Below are positions 60,471 through 64,000 of a stretch of 64,000 nucleotides of DNA, piece after piece. A program made the translations under genes and the position numbers. Numbering within the stretch: the first letter of the stretch is position 1; each line of letters starts with the position of its first letter. The notes below the pieces were generated by a model. The model had not been told where the DNA came from. It worked only from the letters and a program-made list of their open reading frames with translations, and ran no database searches. Source of the stretch: Diphasiastrum complanatum (lineage: Eukaryota > Streptophyta > Lycopodiopsida > Lycopodiales > Lycopodiaceae); NCBI GenBank assembly GCA_029204225.1, contig CM055092.1, forward strand, positions 66,617,014 to 66,681,013, read 5' to 3'.

Positions 60471-60860
60471 ACATAACATATACATTAGAGGAGTTCTCAA
60501 TATCAAAAAGACCCTTTGTAAAGATACTTTTATTTTTTTTCTTTAGTTTCGACCGTCACCAGGCCCAATCAAAATGCACAGATTTGAAATTAATTGAAAA
60601 ATAAAAATGCAATATAGAAAACTTTGAAATTTGTGTTCTGGCAGCATGGACGTATCCCATTGGTTTCTTCTTCTTGCCCGACACGTGCTAATCTGCTCGA
60701 CGTCAATACCTCATGTTAAATTTATTTGACTATGCTGGTTAGTATAATGAAATTTTCTAACTATACTAGTTACAGTTATAGAAATACAGTATATACAGTT
60801 ACATAAAATATGGTATACGCAGTAACTGCAACTATGTTGGCATTCACATTAGATTAAAAT

Positions 60861-62288
60861 GTGATACGAAAAATTGAAATTAACTATCATATCAGAGAGA
60901 TTTTTGGCGCCAAAGCTTTGAAAATAGCAATGGCAAGGAGACCCAGATCTACAATTGAGTCTATGATTTTCTACAATGAGATGAAGCTGATAATTGGAAG
61001 CCAACAAAATATACGAAGAATTCATGGGTATTGCTGCATCCATCATCAAAGGGCAATTTTCGACAAAAGAAAAGAGCAAAAATGACTTACAAATCTTATT
61101 GGAAAGCAAAAAATTTGGAGTTTAAGACTATCCCGGGAGGTCAATCGATATCAGAAGTCTTAGTACAACATGATGCATTTAGAAATCAAAGTACATGCTA
61201 TCAATCCTCATGATCATCAAAAATGTCATTGTAAGTATATCAAAACATATGCACTCTACAGTAATCATAGGTGATTTTCTTTATTGATGCTCTTCAGATT
61301 ATGATTTAAATGCTTCAACATTGTTTTTTCTTTTCAGATTTATATCCATCATGCATAAGTGAATGGGAGCCCTCACAATCACTTGCAGGAATATTAGACG
61401 TAATTCCCTCTGATGCTAGAAAGCTGCAATACAGAGGAAGAAGTCCAAAGGAACTTGCAGATTGTTGTTTATTTTTTATGAATCTTTATATACGCCACAA
61501 ACAGATGGAGGTTTTGGCAAGCTTGAAGCAATTACATTGCCTAGTTTTCAAAGTGATGAGTGGCCTACTCCTGATAGTATTGTTTTTAAATTCTTGAGAT
61601 GCAAACTACTCATTGATATTAGAAATGCTATGAAGATAAGAACAGGCTCAAAAATTGTTCACCTAAGTTGGTTTATCTCATTACATATTTGTTGATTTTT
61701 TCTCGAGTGCTAGTGTTTGTAGGACACCAACTTTATTTGTTTGCAAAGATTTATCAGATGAGACTTTGTCAGATCTCATGGATCAAGGCTGGGATAGTAA
61801 ACAAATAATGACATAGAATGCAGGATTAAGAAGTCCTCAATGATCTTTCGTTATCATATCGAAAAGCAAATGCTCAGTCTCACATTTAGCTACCAGAGAT
61901 ACAAGAAAACTGGAGGTACATGGCTACCACTGGATCAAGACTTTGAACTAAATGGTCACACAAACCGAATGGAGATAAGCATTATCTACGATGAGGAGTA
62001 TTGACTATGGTTGAGGTGGAAGAGCATTGGAAGCTTGATTTTATCAGAACAGAGCTCATGCTATTACAAACCAATCTACCAACATATTTCAGATTTATCA
62101 TCAACGGAAGACTTGTAAGTACTTTATGTTTATTGCCATTTTAAAATAGAACAAAATAAATCAAAATGTCATCATTTACAATTGCACATTCACTAATATT
62201 TGTCATGTCACAGATGCGAAAAAGACAGGAGCTGATAATGTGCTGCAAAGATCTACCTACAACAATCACCATTGTGGGAGAACAATAG
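60861..62288 (+). pseudogene. Unrecognised multi-exon gene, copy B
   Basis: Exons: 60861-61230 (IREIFGAKALKIAMARRPRS; donor GTAAGT), 61338-62114 (acceptor TTTTCAG; LYPSCISEWEPSQSLAGIL, KLQYRGRSPKELADC; donor GTAAGT) and 62214-62288 (acceptor CACAG; MRKRQELIMCCKDLPTTI, then VGEQ and TAG). Splice sites are canonical here, unlike copy A. Frameshifts: after LADC, near 61795 and near 62001. The reading frame joins cleanly across both introns, which shows the splicing pattern is real. No known family is recognised. Confidence 0.6.
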
Positions 62289-62477
62289 TTTCAAATAAAC
62301 TCTAAAAGTCTATGCATACACTCTTTCATTCAATAAATGAAAGCCCAAGTTGGGCATCAGTACATGTATTTTGTGCTCCCAAACTTATAAAATGGAACAG
62401 CATTTGATATATCAATGTATATTTATCTATGAATTCTATACATGTATTTTGTTCTATGTTATCTGTATTTGTTCTAA

Positions 62478-63650
62478 TCTTAATTTAGTATAACTACATA
62501 ATCCTTTGCACCATCATCAATAATGGGAGGCTAAAGCCTTGCCCTAGCCAGTATACTCAGGATGATTTCTTGTCTAAAACTGTACACCTGGCTTGATGTG
62601 TACTCAGAAAGTGTAAACTGCAATATTAGACATTCATGTATTAGTAATGGCTAAAAACATCAACAAAATAGAAAACTAATCATGATTCCAAAAATAAGAA
62701 TAAACAGAATTTATTTACCTTAGAATATCAACATCTTCCTAAGGTTGAAGTACTCAAGAAATAACTTGGCATTGTATAATGTGTACTACCCACAACTAAA
62801 TGAATCATTTTGCTGGGGTGACTCCAAAAAAATTCAGCACACAAGAAATCAATTATGAAATAAAATGAATTAGAATGAAACAAATACATTAGAATACTGA
62901 TTTCAAAATGCTATTAAGAAAGACAAAATTTACCTCCAAAGATTTAAGCTAGAACCAGTAAGCCGTAAGTATATTTTCATCGATTCAATATCACATAAGG
63001 CATATCATATATAAGCAGTTCAGGTTCTGTCGGTCTGGCTATAGAACCATTTACATATCCCCATAGCTCCTTCGATTAAGATCATCCTCATCTTGAACTT
63101 CCACATGTGGAAATCATCTCCATTGAATTTGTTGATCAAGCGGATCTCTGAGGTTGAACCTTCCATTAGATCTGCCAGTCCACGGAATGGGGAACATCTG
63201 TAGGAATATATTTACTTAAATAAGGAAGGTATATATCTAGATCCTTATTTGCGTATTGCTCATCGAATTCATCTTGACACAAATACCTTTCATACTATTA
63301 TCTACAGATCTCTTACTAGAGATCAGGTTTAAACTCCAGTGGTCACTGCAAAATAAATTGAAATTCCTTTTAGCTGCAATTCTGAGAACTATTTCCATTG
63401 ACAATGCCAATGTTAAAGCATAAAACAACAAGAAGCATTTAATATATCTTCATTAAGTGATTACTTACTTATGAGAAATTTTCTTACCTTTACAGATTGT
63501 ATTCAAGGAATGCTTGTGTATTGTTTTCAGCCTAAATCTGCTGTTAATTAGGAGATAGACAAGTCTATCAAGATTGAAGGTTGCTATTTTCTTGTATATG
63601 ATGCTAGGAATAAGAGCACTTAAGTCAAGAGAGTATCTGGGGTACTCAAG
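62478..63650 (-). pseudogene. Ulp1/SENP-like protease gene, copy B
   Basis: Minus-strand counterpart of 29237-30205. The catalytic-His exon begins at 63345 (DHWSLNLISSKRSVDN), and it is split by a copia gag insertion at about 62939-63170. The Cys exon is near 62720-62825 (SPQQNDSFSCG, then TAG where copy A has Trp). The last exon starts at 62617 (FTLSEYTSS) and has a stop at the Gln of the conserved RLQPP. The Cys exon acceptor (GGAG) is intact here, unlike copy A. Confidence 0.6.
63020..63166 (-). pseudogene. Copia gag N-terminal fragment inserted in the protease exon
   Basis: A 48-residue minus-strand frame starts MEGSTSEIRLINKFNGDDFH and reads MWKFKMRMILIEG, the N-terminal Gag motif of copia. 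It is followed by FYSQTDRT and a stop. It sits in a block of about 230 bp absent from copy A at the same place. Confidence 0.75.
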
Positions 63651-64000
63651 ATTGAGTTAAAGTTATTTTTTATCTTGATGGATCTCCTAAGAGATTTTGG
63701 TGGAACGAATTTTTGTACTTTAGTTTTGAAAAATTATAAGTGCATTGGTACCAAAAAGCATTCATGACAGATCTACAAGTAATTGTGGATAGTCTTGGAC
63801 ATAATTGTTCGGATTCTTAACTTTTGAACATTGATTTCCAATGTAAAATGACATTTCACCCAATTATTCATGTAAATTGAGGTTACATGAAAGTGATGTT
63901 ACTAGATTGGAGAGAATTAGACCCAATAGGAAAATTTATCGCTTAGTGTACTTCTAAAGGTCAATATAGTACTTCAATGCAGAGATAGATAATTGGAGAA

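Larger units (their letters stand above)
60180..64000. repeat. Duplicated block, copy B (runs off the right edge)
   Basis: Matches about 27005-30570 in the same orientation: copia fragment, unknown gene, protease gene and intergenic sequence, with scattered substitutions and one-base indels. The match continues to the last base of the window (equivalent to about 30560). Confidence 0.9.

Overview
The window is AT-rich plant nuclear DNA dominated by mobile elements and duplicated gene remnants. The only recognisable host enzyme gene is a many-exon cytochrome b5-fused front-end fatty acid desaturase. Its motifs (HPGG, HDGNH, QQHIIAHHAYTN, QIEHHLFPG) fit the delta-5 desaturases of mosses and liverworts, so a bryophyte, or another non-flowering plant making C20 polyunsaturated fatty acids, is the best guess (inference). 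No rRNA, tRNA, CRISPR or bacterial-type operon was seen.

There are three long desaturase copies and two scraps. D1 (+, 1-6228) carries exons 3-13. D2 (-, 44073-36892) carries all 13 exons. D3 (-) is split in intron 10: exons 1-10 lie at 51165-48292 and exons 11-13 at 25698-23829. The scraps are at 10378-12430 (-) and 12431-12520 (+). All are broken, in different places. D2 lost the haem-binding HPGG by an in-frame 33-bp deletion and has a stop in exon 4. D3 lost its start and the His-box II exon, and has QIEHQ instead of QIEHH. D1 has many one-base indels. D1 with its 3' flank (1-10377) and D2 with its flank (about 34130-43101) form a 9-10 kb inverted repeat that runs off the left edge. D2 lies inside the 20.5-kb block (26130-46689) that interrupts D3.

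Mobile elements, left to right: an LTR-like repeat present four times (7407-8780, 8806-10377, 12547-14020, 34130-35714); a nearly intact, very young Ty1/copia element (14026-20456); a second copia family (20466-21117 and 32172-34095); a MITE (22659-22917); a LINE piece (31762-32171); Ty3/gypsy pieces (30560-31761, 45770-46689, 47315-47515); a GC-rich foldback insertion (51851-52097); a copia LTR split by a non-autonomous LTR element (52876-57256, nested element 53920-57122) with its gag downstream; and a minus-strand copia pol fragment whose RT core is inverted in place (58720-60470).

A duplicated block (about 27005-30570 and 60180 to the right edge) carries a convergent pair: a plus-strand multi-exon gene I do not recognise and a minus-strand gene with a Ulp1/SENP-like cysteine protease signature. 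Both copies are damaged, mostly at different sites, so the ancestor was probably intact when duplicated. No complete uninterrupted host gene was found in the window.
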